Source: Streptomyces nodosus
GTDB lineage: Bacteria > Actinomycetota > Actinomycetes > Streptomycetales > Streptomycetaceae
DNA length: 64,000 nt
Direction of reading: 5' to 3'
Assembly (NCBI RefSeq): GCF_008704995.1
Contig: NZ_CP023747.1
Span: 3,746,501-3,810,500, forward strand
Position 1 is the stretch's first letter; each line of letters starts with the position of its first letter. Shown in pieces: positions 1 to 7,697 of this stretch. The position numbers were made by a program, and so were the translations under genes. Below the pieces are notes generated by a model. The model ran no database searches. It worked only from the letters and a program-made list of their open reading frames with translations, and was not told where the DNA came from.

Positions 1-137
1 ACACCGCGACCATCGGCCAGGCCGATCTGCCCCGGCTGGTGTCGGGGGAGACGGTGCTGTTCCTGGCGGAGCGTTCGACGACCGCCGAGGTGCAGGACCG
101 GATCGTGGATCTGCTGGCGCGGATCGGCACCAACTGA
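1..137 (+). CDS. C-terminal fragment of an unidentified protein
   Basis: An open frame enters from the left edge and ends at TGA 135-137, giving 44 residues that end in LLARIGTN. The fragment is Ala/Leu-rich with good Streptomyces third-position GC, and reads like the end of a soluble globular domain. I do not recognise the family from this tail. It is convergent with the acyl-CoA ligase; the two stops are separated only by the 42-bp palindrome that carries a ParB site. Confidence 0.6.
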   Translation, partial: TATIGQADLPRLVSGETVLFLAERSTTAEVQDRIVDLLARIGTN

Positions 138-166
138 TCCCGTACCGGGGGATTTTCGAGGCGTCT

Positions 167-208
167 CGGTGTGGGGTGCTGTTTCACGTGAAACAGCACC
201 CCACACCG
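167..208. promoter_or_regulatory. parS: parS (ParB site) at the centre of a 42-bp perfect palindrome
   Basis: GTTTCACGTGAAAC at 181-194 matches the Streptomyces ParB-binding consensus exactly. The symmetry continues outwards through GGTGTGGGGTGCT on the left and its complement on the right, so 167-208 is one uninterrupted palindrome. It lies between two convergent stop codons (137 and 230). As RNA it would fold into a long hairpin from either strand, so it probably also acts as a bidirectional terminator. Confidence 0.85.
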
Positions 209-229
209 TTGCACCGTTGCCCGCCCGGC

Positions 230-1885
230 TCAGATCTCCGTGACGTCCAGCTCTCCCTCGGCGTACTGCCTGCGGAGCACCTTCTTGTCGAACTTGCCGA
301 CGCTCGTCTTGGGTACCGACTCGATGATCGTCCAGCGCTCGGGCAGCTGCCACTTGGCGATCCGGCCCTCCTCGGCGAGGAACAAGCGGAGCGTGGCGAA
401 GTCGGCGGCGGCCCCCTCCTTCAACACCACAGTGGCCAGGGGCCGTTCACCCCACTTGTCGTCCGGGACGGCGACCACGGCGGCCTCGGCTACATCGGGG
501 TGGCACATCAGGGCGTTCTCCAGGTCCACGGAGGAGATCCACTCACCGCCGGACTTGATGACGTCCTTGGAACGGTCGGTGAGGGTGAGATAGCCGTCGG
601 GGCTTATGGTGCCGACGTCCCCCGTCTTGAGCCAGCCGTCCTCGCTGAACTTGTCGGCGGGGCGGAGCGGTTCGGCGTCCGGCCCGTTGTAGTAGGCGCC
701 CGCGATCCATGGACCGCGCACCTCCAGCTCACCCGCCGACTCACCGTCCCAGGGCAGCCGTTCGCCACCGGGCCCGGAGAGCCGCGCTTCGACTCCGACC
801 GGGAAACGGCCCTGGGTGAGCCGGTAGCCGAACTCCTCCTCGGTGCCCATCACATGGGCCGGCGGCCGGGACACCGTGCCGAGCGGAGAGGTCTCGGTCA
901 TTCCCCAGGCGTGGCAGACCCGCATCCCGAGCGTGTCGAAGGCCTCCATGAGCGAGGGCGGGCAGGCCGAGCCGCCGATGGTGACATGGGCGAGCGAGGA
1001 GACATCGCGGGGCCGGGCGGACAGCTCGGCGAGCAGGCCCTGCCAGATGGTGGGGACGGCGGCGGCATGCGTCGGCCGCTCGCTCTCGATCATCCGGGCG
1101 AGCGGCGCGGGCTGCAGAAAGCGGTCCGGCATCAGGAGATTGACACCGCACATAAAGGTGGCGTGCGGCAGTCCCCAGGCATTGACATGGAACTGCGGGA
1201 CCACGACGAGGGAGGTGTCCCGGTCGGTCAGCCCTATCGACTCGGTCATATTGACCTGCATGGAGTGCAGATAGATCGAACGGTGGGAGTACACCACGCC
1301 CTTGGGGTCACCGGTGGTGCCGGAGGTGTAGCACATGGCGGCGGCCTGGCGTTCGTCCAGCTCCGGCCAGTCGTAGACGGCCGGCTTGCCGGCGATCAGC
1401 TCCTCGTAGTCGTGGACCCGGGCGTGGGCGCCGTCGAGGACGGAACGGTCCCCCGGCCCCGAGACCACGAGGTGTTCGACCGTCGGCAGGTGCGGCAGCA
1501 GCGGGGCCAGCAGCGGCAGCAGCGACCCATTGACGATGATCACGCGGTCGGCGGCGTGGTTGACGATCCACACCAACTGCTCGGCGGGCAGCCGAAGGTT
1601 GAGCGTATGCAGGACGGCCCCCATGGAGGGGATCGCGAAGTAGGCCTCGACATGCTCGGCGTTGTTCCACATGAGCGTTGCCACCCGGTCGTCGCCCCGG
1701 ACGCCGAGATCGTCGTGGAGGGCGTTCGCCAGCTGCACCGCGCGGGCGCCGGACTCGGCGAAACTGCGGCGCCGCGGTTCGCCCTCACCGGTCCAGGTGA
1801 TGATCTGGGACCGCCCGTGCACCCGCACCCCGTGCAGCAGAATGCGGGTGACGGTCAACGGTACGTCCTGCATGGTGCTCAGCAC
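230..1885 (-). CDS. AMP-forming acyl-CoA ligase
   Basis: Member of the ANL superfamily (medium/long-chain fatty acyl-CoA synthetase type), which activates a carboxylic acid to acyl-AMP and then to acyl-CoA. The P-loop-like A3 motif YTSGTTGDPKG is near residue 186. The A5/A8 region is visible as GMTETSP and then LKTGDVG and TLTDRSKDVIKSGGEW, and the catalytic C-terminal lysine is in KTSVGKFDKK. The open frame reaches a GTG at 1906, but GGGAGGA lies four bases before the GTG at 1885, so that start (551 aa) is preferred; an ATG at 1873 is also possible. Substrate cannot be read from sequence. A perfect palindrome 59 bp upstream suggests control by a dimeric repressor. Confidence 0.9.
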   Translation of the reverse strand: MLSTMQDVPLTVTRILLHGVRVHGRSQIITWTGEGEPRRRSFAESGARAVQLANALHDDLGVRGDDRVATLMWNNAEHVEAYFAIPSMGAVLHTLNLRLPAEQLVWIVNHAADRVIIVNGSLLPLLAPLLPHLPTVEHLVVSGPGDRSVLDGAHARVHDYEELIAGKPAVYDWPELDERQAAAMCYTSGTTGDPKGVVYSHRSIYLHSMQVNMTESIGLTDRDTSLVVVPQFHVNAWGLPHATFMCGVNLLMPDRFLQPAPLARMIESERPTHAAAVPTIWQGLLAELSARPRDVSSLAHVTIGGSACPPSLMEAFDTLGMRVCHAWGMTETSPLGTVSRPPAHVMGTEEEFGYRLTQGRFPVGVEARLSGPGGERLPWDGESAGELEVRGPWIAGAYYNGPDAEPLRPADKFSEDGWLKTGDVGTISPDGYLTLTDRSKDVIKSGGEWISSVDLENALMCHPDVAEAAVVAVPDDKWGERPLATVVLKEGAAADFATLRLFLAEEGRIAKWQLPERWTIIESVPKTSVGKFDKKVLRRQYAEGELDVTEI

Positions 1886-1943
1886 GGCGTCCTCCCAGGG
1901 CGACACTGCCTACGCGGTAGTAAGGGCTGCGCTGATTCTGCGC

Positions 1944-1961
1944 ACATACCACGTGGTATGT
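1944..1961. promoter_or_regulatory. 18-bp perfect palindromic operator upstream of the acyl-CoA ligase
   Basis: ACATACCACGTGGTATGT is self-complementary over all 18 bases and lies upstream of the ligase on its coding strand. Size and symmetry fit a TetR-type operator, as is common for fatty-acid activation genes, but no regulator gene is adjacent. A second weaker inverted repeat (CTAC...GTAG, 1910-1920) lies between it and the start codon. Confidence 0.55.
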
Positions 1962-2021
1962 CACTAGGCCCGGCACGATCGATCACCGACCGCACCGTGC
2001 CGTCCGGAGCGACCGTGACGC

Positions 2022-2567
2022 CTAACGCACCGGCCCGAGTTCCGGGTCCTCCCGGAGCTTGCCGAGGGCCCGGGACACCGCCGACTTGACCGTTCCGATG
2101 GAGACGCCGAGCACCTCCGCCGTCTGGGCCTCGCTCAGGTCCTCGTAGTAGCGCAGCACCACCATCGCGCGCTGGCGGGCGGGCAGCTTCATGATCGCCC
2201 GCCACATGGCGTCGTGCAGCGCCTGCGTCTCGGCCGGGTCCGGGCCGGGCAGCCCCTCCGGCTCGGGCAGTTCCCCGCAGACGAACTCATCGACCTTGCG
2301 TTTGCGCCACTGCGAGGTCCGGGTGTTCAACAGCGCCCTGCGGACATATCCGTCGAGCGCACGATGATCCTCGATCCGGTCCCAGGCGACATAGGTCTTC
2401 GCCAGGGCGGTCTGCAGCAGGTCCTCCGCGTCGCTCGGGTTCGCGGTCAGCGACCGGGCGGTGCGCAGCAGCACCGGCTGGCGTGCCTTCACGTACGACG
2501 AGAACGACGGGTACGGAAGGGCCCGCGTCACGGCGTTCGAAGCGCTGGTGCAGACAGGTGCGGTCAT
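2022..2567 (-). CDS. SigE-family (ECF-type) RNA polymerase sigma factor
   Basis: 181 aa, normal for the group. Region 2 spans roughly residues 20-90, with DAEDLLQTALAKTYVAWDRI as the core-binding and -10 recognition helix. Region 4 spans about residues 125-175 and contains LPARQRAMVVLRYYEDLSE followed by the helix-turn-helix AEVLGVSIGTVKSAVSRAL. Start ATG 2567 has GGAGA upstream. No anti-sigma gene is adjacent, and the regulon cannot be inferred. Confidence 0.9.
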   Translation of the reverse strand: MTAPVCTSASNAVTRALPYPSFSSYVKARQPVLLRTARSLTANPSDAEDLLQTALAKTYVAWDRIEDHRALDGYVRRALLNTRTSQWRKRKVDEFVCGELPEPEGLPGPDPAETQALHDAMWRAIMKLPARQRAMVVLRYYEDLSEAQTAEVLGVSIGTVKSAVSRALGKLREDPELGPVR

Positions 2568-2919
2568 GTCTCCACGCTAGGTTCGACCCCTGATCCGGCG
2601 GATCGGCCGCAGGTCGCGAAGAGGTGTCCGCCTCAGGTTGTAGGCGGGGTGTCGGCCCCACCTCCTGAAGGTGGACGAGCCAGGACGCACCCCTGAGGGT
2701 TCACCCCTGAGAGACGAGTACCACGGTAGTGGCCGGCCCTCGCGCGTACACGAATCGCAGTAGCCGGCGCGGGCCACCAGGACGTTCTCCGGCACCTTCG
2801 GCCCTGTGCCCACACGTGCGCGCGGCGGCACCGGAGTACCGCCGCGCGCACGTGTGATGACCCAGGAAAGCACACCCCTCGGGGCAGTCAGGGCCGATGC
2901 CTCGCCATCGGCCCCGCAC
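2568..2919. other. intergenic region without a convincing gene
   Basis: About 350 bp separate the sigma-factor start from the stop of the small secreted protein. Overlapping open frames here lack ribosome sites and have basic, low-complexity products. The only structured element seen is the hairpin at 2811-2856; the sigma-factor promoter must also lie here but no -10/-35 pair stands out. Confidence 0.5.
2811..2856 (-). terminator. strong hairpin terminator
   Basis: Perfect 18-bp inverted repeat (2811-2828 with 2839-2856) around a 10-base loop. It lies 64 bp downstream of the stop codon of the minus-strand secreted protein, as expected for its terminator. There is no clear U-tract, which is usual in Streptomyces. 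Confidence 0.8.
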
Positions 2920-3231
2920 TCACCACAGACGGTAGAAGTTGATCGCCACGTTCTGGTTCCTCTGATCGATCGCCGTGAACGCCGAGCGGTTCACCTGGGC
3001 GGTGCTGCTCCGGTTCGAGGCGCCGAAGCCCACCGCCTGCTGCTGCGTGGTCGCGGAGTTCCCCTGGTTGTCGCGCCCGACCCCGCTGCCGGTGATGCTC
3101 GCGGCCGCCGCGTTCGATCCGCTGTCCGCCAGCGCGCCGTTGTCCGCCGAGGCGACACCCGCGAAGAGGGTGGCGGCGAGGGGCAGGGCCGCGACGACGG
3201 AGAGGGCGCGTGCGGTACGGATGCGTGCCAT
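2920..3231 (-). CDS. small secreted protein of unknown function
   Basis: 103 aa. A Sec signal peptide is clear: basic MARIRTAR, a hydrophobic stretch to about residue 27, and cleavage after GVASA. The mature part of about 75 residues is rich in Asn, Gln, Ser and Ala (NSATTQQQAVGFG, DQRNQNVAINFY), has no cysteine, and ends in RLW. Such polar repeats with alternating hydrophobics recall extracellular surface or matrix proteins, but it is neither a chaplin nor a rodlin by sequence. GGAGG lies eight bases before ATG 3231. Confidence 0.8.
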   Translation of the reverse strand: MARIRTARALSVVAALPLAATLFAGVASADNGALADSGSNAAAASITGSGVGRDNQGNSATTQQQAVGFGASNRSSTAQVNRSAFTAIDQRNQNVAINFYRLW

Positions 3232-3453
3232 GTGATTCCTCCAGAGCTTCGTACGCCGTGGCGCCTCGCACCGGGACGTACGTGACGTGGGCTGGTTCCG
3301 GGGCAGTTGGCCGGCCGCCTCGGACGGTGTACGACGTCGCGCCTTCAGAGTTGCCCAGCGGACCCCGCCCCATCACTCCGAAAGCCGCGATTCACGCCCA
3401 AGCATGAGGAATCCCGAATAAACCCCCACCTCGTACCCCCTTACCGTGAACGA

Positions 3454-3481
3454 CGAAGGGCCCGGTCCTCCGGGCCCTTCG
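3454..3481 (-). terminator. hairpin terminator
   Basis: 12-bp perfect inverted repeat with a TCCT loop (3454-3465 with 3470-3481), 28 bp downstream of the stop of the minus-strand secreted protein that begins at 4306. Confidence 0.85.
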
Positions 3482-3508
3482 GTTCGCTCGCCAGTGCGCG
3501 CTGCGGGA

Positions 3509-4306
3509 CTACTTCACATGGACGAAGTCACCGGTGGCGTTGACTGCGGGAGTCGAGGCCGTACCGGCGAAGCTCCAGCGCCAGTAGCCGTCCTTCGCCG
3601 CCTTGACCGTGGTCTTCAGCGTGCCGGTGCTGGAGCTCTTCACCGTCTTGACGGTGGTGTAGGTGCTGCTGTTCTTCTTCCGGAACTGGAGTTTGACCGA
3701 CTGGGACGTGTAGCCCGCGTACTTGCGGGTGTCCCAGTTGGCCCGGTCCAGCTTGCCCGTGACCGTGATGGTGCTGCCCTTCTTCACGGGCTTCGGGGAG
3801 GCCTTGACCGTCAGCCGCGACAGCCGCTGGAACCTGACCGAGGAGTAGGAGTCATTCGCGGTGAAGCTCCCGTCCTTGCCCCATGCGCCGGCATAGACCC
3901 GCCAGCTCGTGGCATTGGTGTTCCACAGATATCCGGGATCGACCGTGATGGTGAGGGTGCACGTCGAGGTCGTGGCGTTCACAACCTTGCACTTGGCCCT
4001 CTCCGCGTCCGGGTGGAACCCGAAGCCGTACAGGTTCGGCTTGCCGTCGCGCCCCCTCCAGACGTAGGAGAGAGCGTCCTCGATACCCGAGGAGTGGGAC
4101 GCGGTGACGGAGACCGTCACCTTCTTGGTGGCGGTGGTACCGAGCACGATCGGCTTCCCACTGTTCACCACGACCTTGCTGATCACCGGGGAGGCGTCCG
4201 CCCCCGTCAGCGCGGACGAAGGGCTGCTCGCCTGAGACACCGGCGCGGCGAGGGCGGACAGGGCCAGGGCGCCGGAGACAACGGCAACAGTGGCACGCAT
4301 ACGCAT
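3509..4306 (-). CDS. secreted Ig-like/immunoglobulin-fold protein
   Basis: 265 aa from ATG 4306, chosen because GGGGAAG sits just upstream and a Sec signal peptide follows at once (MRMRATVAVVSGALALSAL, then an Ala-rich cleavage region). The upstream in-frame extension to 4402 would bury the signal. The mature protein has two beta-rich halves. The first (about 40-150) contains two cysteines (AKCKV and TSTCTL) that could form a disulphide. The second (about 165-265) has the KASPKPVKKGSTITVTGKL pattern of bacterial Ig-like domains. An extracellular or cell-wall role is likely; no enzymatic motif is seen. Confidence 0.8.
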   Translation of the reverse strand: MRMRATVAVVSGALALSALAAPVSQASSPSSALTGADASPVISKVVVNSGKPIVLGTTATKKVTVSVTASHSSGIEDALSYVWRGRDGKPNLYGFGFHPDAERAKCKVVNATTSTCTLTITVDPGYLWNTNATSWRVYAGAWGKDGSFTANDSYSSVRFQRLSRLTVKASPKPVKKGSTITVTGKLDRANWDTRKYAGYTSQSVKLQFRKKNSSTYTTVKTVKSSSTGTLKTTVKAAKDGYWRWSFAGTASTPAVNATGDFVHVK

Positions 4307-4409
4307 TTCTTCCCCAAGTCTGCTCGGTGGGTCTGCTGACCCGACAGACCAGACCTGAGGTGAACGCCAAAGGTTGTACACAGCCCCGACCGGGCACCGC
4401 ACAACCCAA

Positions 4410-4442
4410 CGGCCCCTGACCTTCTCACCTGGTCAAGGGCCG
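4410..4442 (-). terminator. tRNA-type terminator beside the tRNA-Ser remnant
   Basis: 12-bp inverted repeat with one G-U position (4410-4421 with 4431-4442). It closely resembles the hairpin after the intact tRNA-Ser at 16278-16310, which supports the idea that this is the original downstream flank of the tRNA gene. Confidence 0.75.
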
Positions 4443-4452
4443 CTCCACCTGG

Positions 4453-4508
4453 CGGTGGGTGTGGGATTTGAACCCACGGTGGCTCGCGCCACGACGGTCT
4501 TCAAGACC
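4453..4508 (-). repeat. att site: truncated 3' copy of tRNA-Ser
   Basis: Reading the minus strand, it holds the anticodon-loop region CTTGAAG, variable arm, T arm and 3' acceptor strand of tRNA-Ser(UGA), but no 5' acceptor or D arm follows. It matches 16321-16376 at 54 of 56 positions (differences at 4481 and 4499). It is therefore not a functional tRNA gene but the second attachment-site half. Confidence 0.85.
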
Positions 4509-4530
4509 TTTCGGCAGCCAAGTGGCAGCC

Positions 4531-4575
4531 CGGCTCCGCCGCAGGTCAGACGCTCCTAGCACTCCGGCGGAGCCG
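4531..4575. repeat. 11-bp inverted repeat near the att site
   Basis: CGGCTCCGCCG (4531-4541) pairs perfectly with 4565-4575 across a 23-nt loop. Part of the left arm (4533-4549) recurs as a 17-nt direct repeat at 11845-11861. It may be a terminator or a recombination accessory site. Confidence 0.5.
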
Positions 4576-4665
4576 TCGTCATCATCGCCGTGCCCGCTGC
4601 GTGCCCCTTGCTCGTAATCGTGTCCGCTGAGCCAGGAGTCCGCCGCTTCTCCCGCAGGTACGTTG
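4558..4665 (-). pseudogene. remnant of an integrase C-terminus
   Basis: On the minus strand this stretch encodes GEAADSWLSGHDYEQG, which parallels the tail of the intact integrase (VAEAADSWLSESDDHSGG). At the DNA level 4626-4640 is identical to 5335-5349. The catalytic part is missing. Within it lie two short CGTGCCC motifs (about 4591-4610) that also occur near the other att site (about 16190-16220). Confidence 0.5.
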
Positions 4666-4671
4666 GCAGGC

Positions 4672-5151
4672 ATGGCCACCCAGATCATCACCTTGGTCGG
4701 CGTCCTCATCGGCGCCCTGACGTCCTACCTCGCTACGGCCATCGCCGAGCGGGCAAAGTTCCGGCGCCTGATTGCCACCCGATGGGACGAGCGAAAGCTC
4801 GACACGTACATCGAGTACGTGTCGTGCATCAAGACGATCCAAAGAGCCGCAATGGACGCCGGGCGGGCCCGTGACCAGAGGAAGGACGCATCTGACGCGC
4901 TGGCCGAGATGGAGGAGAGCGAGAACAGAAGATCGGTCCTCTTCGAGACTTTCGTCCTACTGAGCAACGAGAAGGCTGCCACCGCCGCTCACACCGTCAA
5001 CCAGCGAACTTGGGAACTTCTCGGGATGGCCCGGATCCCTTCAAGTGGGATGGCCGAACTTCGTTCGATCCCTTTGGTAGAGGCGCTGAACGTCCTTCAC
5101 GAAGCAGCCCGATCGGACCTGACGATATCCGGCCACGCGCCCGCCCAGTAA
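4672..5151 (+). CDS. membrane-anchored protein of unknown function
   Basis: 159 aa from ATG 4672. An N-terminal hydrophobic segment (residues about 3-22, ITLVGVLIGALTSYLATAI) is followed by a highly charged helical region (AERAKFRRLIATRWDERKL and DQRKDASDALAEMEESENRR) likely to form a coiled coil in the cytoplasm. It is the only plus-strand gene between the att remnant and the integrase, and it separates the integrase remnant from the intact integrase, so it was probably acquired by rearrangement. No family is recognised. Confidence 0.7.
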   Translation: MATQIITLVGVLIGALTSYLATAIAERAKFRRLIATRWDERKLDTYIEYVSCIKTIQRAAMDAGRARDQRKDASDALAEMEESENRRSVLFETFVLLSNEKAATAAHTVNQRTWELLGMARIPSSGMAELRSIPLVEALNVLHEAARSDLTISGHAPAQ

Positions 5152-5175
5152 GACTTGCATGAGCACCGCAACGGG

Positions 5176-5212
5176 CAACGGCCCCGACCATGTGCCTGGT
5201 CAGGGGCCGTTG
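5176..5212 (-). terminator. hairpin terminator of the integrase
   Basis: Near-perfect 14-15-bp inverted repeat (5176-5189 with 5198-5212, one bulge), 75 bp downstream of the integrase stop. Its sequence resembles the terminators beside the tRNA-Ser and its remnant, so three copies of the same hairpin family surround the att region. Confidence 0.75.
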
Positions 5213-5286
5213 AATTGAGCACGTGCGACGCGGTGGTCAGTCCGCAATTCTGCAGGCGCCGAGCAGTAGAGCCACTCCTCCTAAGT

Positions 5287-6432
5287 TCAAACGGAAGGGA
5301 CACCGGAAGGGCCGCCGCTATGGTCGTCCGACTCGCTGAGCCAGGAGTCAGCAGCTTCCGCCACCTGGTCGTCGCGACCGGCGACCGGCCGGGCGTAATG
5401 CCGGGTGGTGACGCTCGCGTTCGAGTGCCCGAGCCGGTGCGCGGCGGTCATCACGCCGTAGCGGTCGGCCACCCAAGTTCCATGCGAGGCCCGGAGATCA
5501 TGCGGGGTGACGTCGGTCAGCCCGGCCGTCGACACGGCGGGGTCGAAGTACGCCTTGCGCCACTGGTTGTAGCGCAGCGGCTTTCCGCCGGGGGTGGTGA
5601 GCAGGAGCGCGTCATCCCCGCCGAGCAGGGTCTCCAGGTGCCGGCCGAGCCGCTTCGCGAGCGACGGGCCAACCCGAAGAAGACGCTTCTGATGCGACTT
5701 GGGGGTGTCAAAGACCAACGCGCCGTTGGCTTCAGCCAAGTTCTCGTCGACCAGGACGAAGCCGCTGGAGACGTCGATGTCCGCGCGCCGGAGGGCAAAC
5801 GCCTCACCTACCCGCAGGCCCGCGTACGCAAGGAGGGCGATCAGCAGATCATGCGGCTTGGCCGCGCTCCGAACGACCCGCGATGCTTCGACCGGGGTGA
5901 GGATGTGCGGCTCCGTCTGCGGCATCCGAGGCAGCTTGACGCCCCGGCACGGCGTCTGCGGGATCATGTCGTTGTCGACGGCCGACTGCATGATCTGCGA
6001 CAGCACCCGGTACGCCTGCCTGATCCTCGATGCGCTGAGGCCCTTGGTCTTCATCTCGCCGACCCACTCGGCGACCGTGATCGGCCGGAGACTGGACAGC
6101 TCACGATCGCCGAGCGCCGGAACGATCAGCGAGTTGATCAGGGACCGGTACGTCGCCTGCGTCTTGTGCTTGAGCTGCGGCGAAACGGCAGCGAGCCAGC
6201 GGGCCGCCCAGTCGCGGACGGTCGTCTGCCCCTCGGCCGGGTCGAGCCAGCGCCCCTCTTCGATCTCGATGCGCTTCCGCATGAGCCAGCGATCGGCGTC
6301 CGTGGTCTTGGCGAACGTCCGGTCCGCAGGGCGCAGCACTCCGTCACGCCCCGGGTAGCGGACTTGGAACCGGCCGGACGGCAGCTTGCGGACACGGCCG
6401 AAGCCCCTGCGGGACTTACGCTTGCCAGCCAT
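5287..6432 (-). CDS. int: tyrosine-recombinase integrase
   Basis: 381 aa from ATG 6432. The N-terminal third (about 10-60) is an arm-binding/AP2-like domain and 70-165 a SAM-like core-binding domain. The catalytic domain holds Arg207 in AGLRVGEAF, Lys245, His311 and Arg314 in HDLRASHG, His336 in RLGHSN, and the nucleophile Tyr346 in TTRHYA. All six catalytic positions are intact, so the enzyme could be active. It should integrate and excise the element at tRNA-Ser. The start overlaps the excisionase stop (TGATG), indicating translational coupling. Confidence 0.95.
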   Translation of the reverse strand: MAGKRKSRRGFGRVRKLPSGRFQVRYPGRDGVLRPADRTFAKTTDADRWLMRKRIEIEEGRWLDPAEGQTTVRDWAARWLAAVSPQLKHKTQATYRSLINSLIVPALGDRELSSLRPITVAEWVGEMKTKGLSASRIRQAYRVLSQIMQSAVDNDMIPQTPCRGVKLPRMPQTEPHILTPVEASRVVRSAAKPHDLLIALLAYAGLRVGEAFALRRADIDVSSGFVLVDENLAEANGALVFDTPKSHQKRLLRVGPSLAKRLGRHLETLLGGDDALLLTTPGGKPLRYNQWRKAYFDPAVSTAGLTDVTPHDLRASHGTWVADRYGVMTAAHRLGHSNASVTTRHYARPVAGRDDQVAEAADSWLSESDDHSGGPSGVPSV

Positions 6433-6650
6433 CAGGCAGCCCTCCTGAGCGCCGTGGGCCGCAGGAGGATCGGTTCCACGGTGTTGGCACTCACGTACGC
6501 CTCCACGGCGGCCTCCGGGATCCGGACGTGCCGGCCGACCTTGACGAAGGTGATTCGGCGTTCCTCGATGAGGCGCCGCGGAAAACGGACCCCTGTGCCA
6601 AGGCATTCGGCGACCTGGTCCACGGTGAGAAGTCGGTCCATGGTCACCAC
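6432..6650 (-). CDS. xis: excisionase (MerR-like helix-turn-helix)
   Basis: 72 aa from GTG 6650, or 69 aa from ATG 6641. The pattern LLTVDQVAECLGTG...RLIEERRITFVKVGRHVRIPEAAVEAYV is the AlpA/excisionase winged-helix fold used as recombination directionality factor. A GAGGGGGAG ribosome site lies within the end of the upstream rep frame. The genes rep, xis and int overlap and would be transcribed together, as in pSAM2-type elements. Confidence 0.9.
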   Translation of the reverse strand: MVTMDRLLTVDQVAECLGTGVRFPRRLIEERRITFVKVGRHVRIPEAAVEAYVSANTVEPILLRPTALRRAA

Positions 6651-7690
6651 TCCCCCTCGTCTGCGGGCAGCCCGGCCAATGCGTCGCGTGCCGTCTCTCG
6701 GTTGAGCTGGAGATCCCGGGCGATGGAGGCGGCAAGCGCGGATTCACCGGGCGTGTGGCCGTGGCCGCCGTACTGCCAATCCGTGAGAACAAGGACGGTG
6801 TCCGGCTCGCGGTCCTCCAGGCCCAGGACGGCGGCCTCTTGGGTGGCGCGGTAGTCGGCGCGTGTCTGGCGGAGGGCGCCGAGGGTGGTGGAGTACCGGC
6901 GGGATTTCGAGGAGAAGTGACCGCGGAAGCCGAGCATGTGGGCCCAGGCCCAGAGGCGCCGGTCCGGATACAGGCGCTCCAGGTCGCGGCATGCGGTGAT
7001 GAGTCGGCGGGTGTGGTCCGGGACCTGATGACGGTCGAGTTCGGCGAGCTCCCCGATACGGCGGTCGAGGGTGCCGGTGGTCTCGGCTGCCTTGGTGGAG
7101 TACTTGGCGACGTACGAGGCGACGGCCTGTTCGGTGATGTCGGAGCCGTCGCCGAAGGCCTTCACCGGCCGGACGTCGAGCTGAGTGCCCCAACGGAAGG
7201 ACCGAGCCGGTTGGTCCTCAGCGGCCGGGACGGAGACGGACGTGTAGGAGTGCGCCGCAGCCGCACGGAGCGCGTCGGCGAGGAGATCGACCGTGGCCCA
7301 GGCGGGCGGCGGCGTTCCGGGCTCCTCCGGTCCGTCGAGCCGAATCACTGCATGGAAGTGCAGGGCACCGCGCTTCTGGAATTCGGCGACCTTGCCGTAC
7401 GAGACGCGGAGGCGGTCGGCGAGTTCACGGCGAGTGAGGCCGGCGCGGGCGGCGAGTTCGCGACGCAGGCGTGTGGTGAAGCGCTGCCAGAGCTGTCCGG
7501 CGTGGTTGTTGAACAGGACGGCGCCCGCGTAGTCGTAGGTCGCCGGGTCGAGGGCGGTACCCAGCTCCGGGGCATCCGTGGCGTGCTGGGCACCGCAGCG
7601 GCAGGTGCCGTGGTCGGGCCGGTTGTGGACCGGGCCGAAGGACGGAGAGTGGCGAAGACGCGGGAGTGGTCCCGGACGGTGGTGGGGACG
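6644..7690 (-). pseudogene. RepSA-like replication initiator, 5'-truncated and frameshifted
   Basis: The frame ending at 6644 matches AICE Rep proteins from SFGPVHNRP onwards, through GTCRCG, LDPATYDYAGAVLFN, RVSYGKVAEFQKRGALHFHAV and the long C-terminal part. Just upstream the homology continues in another frame (VPTTVRDHSRVFATL, about 7655-7690). Relative to the expected FATLTAPSFGPVH reading, about 7 nt are missing near 7650. Beyond about 7690 the homology stops at the NUDIX remnant, so the N-terminal part is deleted. The initiator is therefore unlikely to work. Confidence 0.8.
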
Positions 7691-7697
7691 TCGCGGG

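Noticed and set aside
176..2089. 637-codon plus-strand open frame over the acyl-CoA ligase
   Set aside because: High-GC antisense shadow; the minus-strand frame has complete ANL motifs and this one has none.
2577..2873. 98-codon minus-strand frame upstream of the sigma factor
   Set aside because: It runs through a strong terminator hairpin, has no ribosome site and an unstructured basic product.
4453..4540. A second functional tRNA-Ser
   Set aside because: No 5' acceptor strand or D arm follows the anticodon region; only the 3' part is present.
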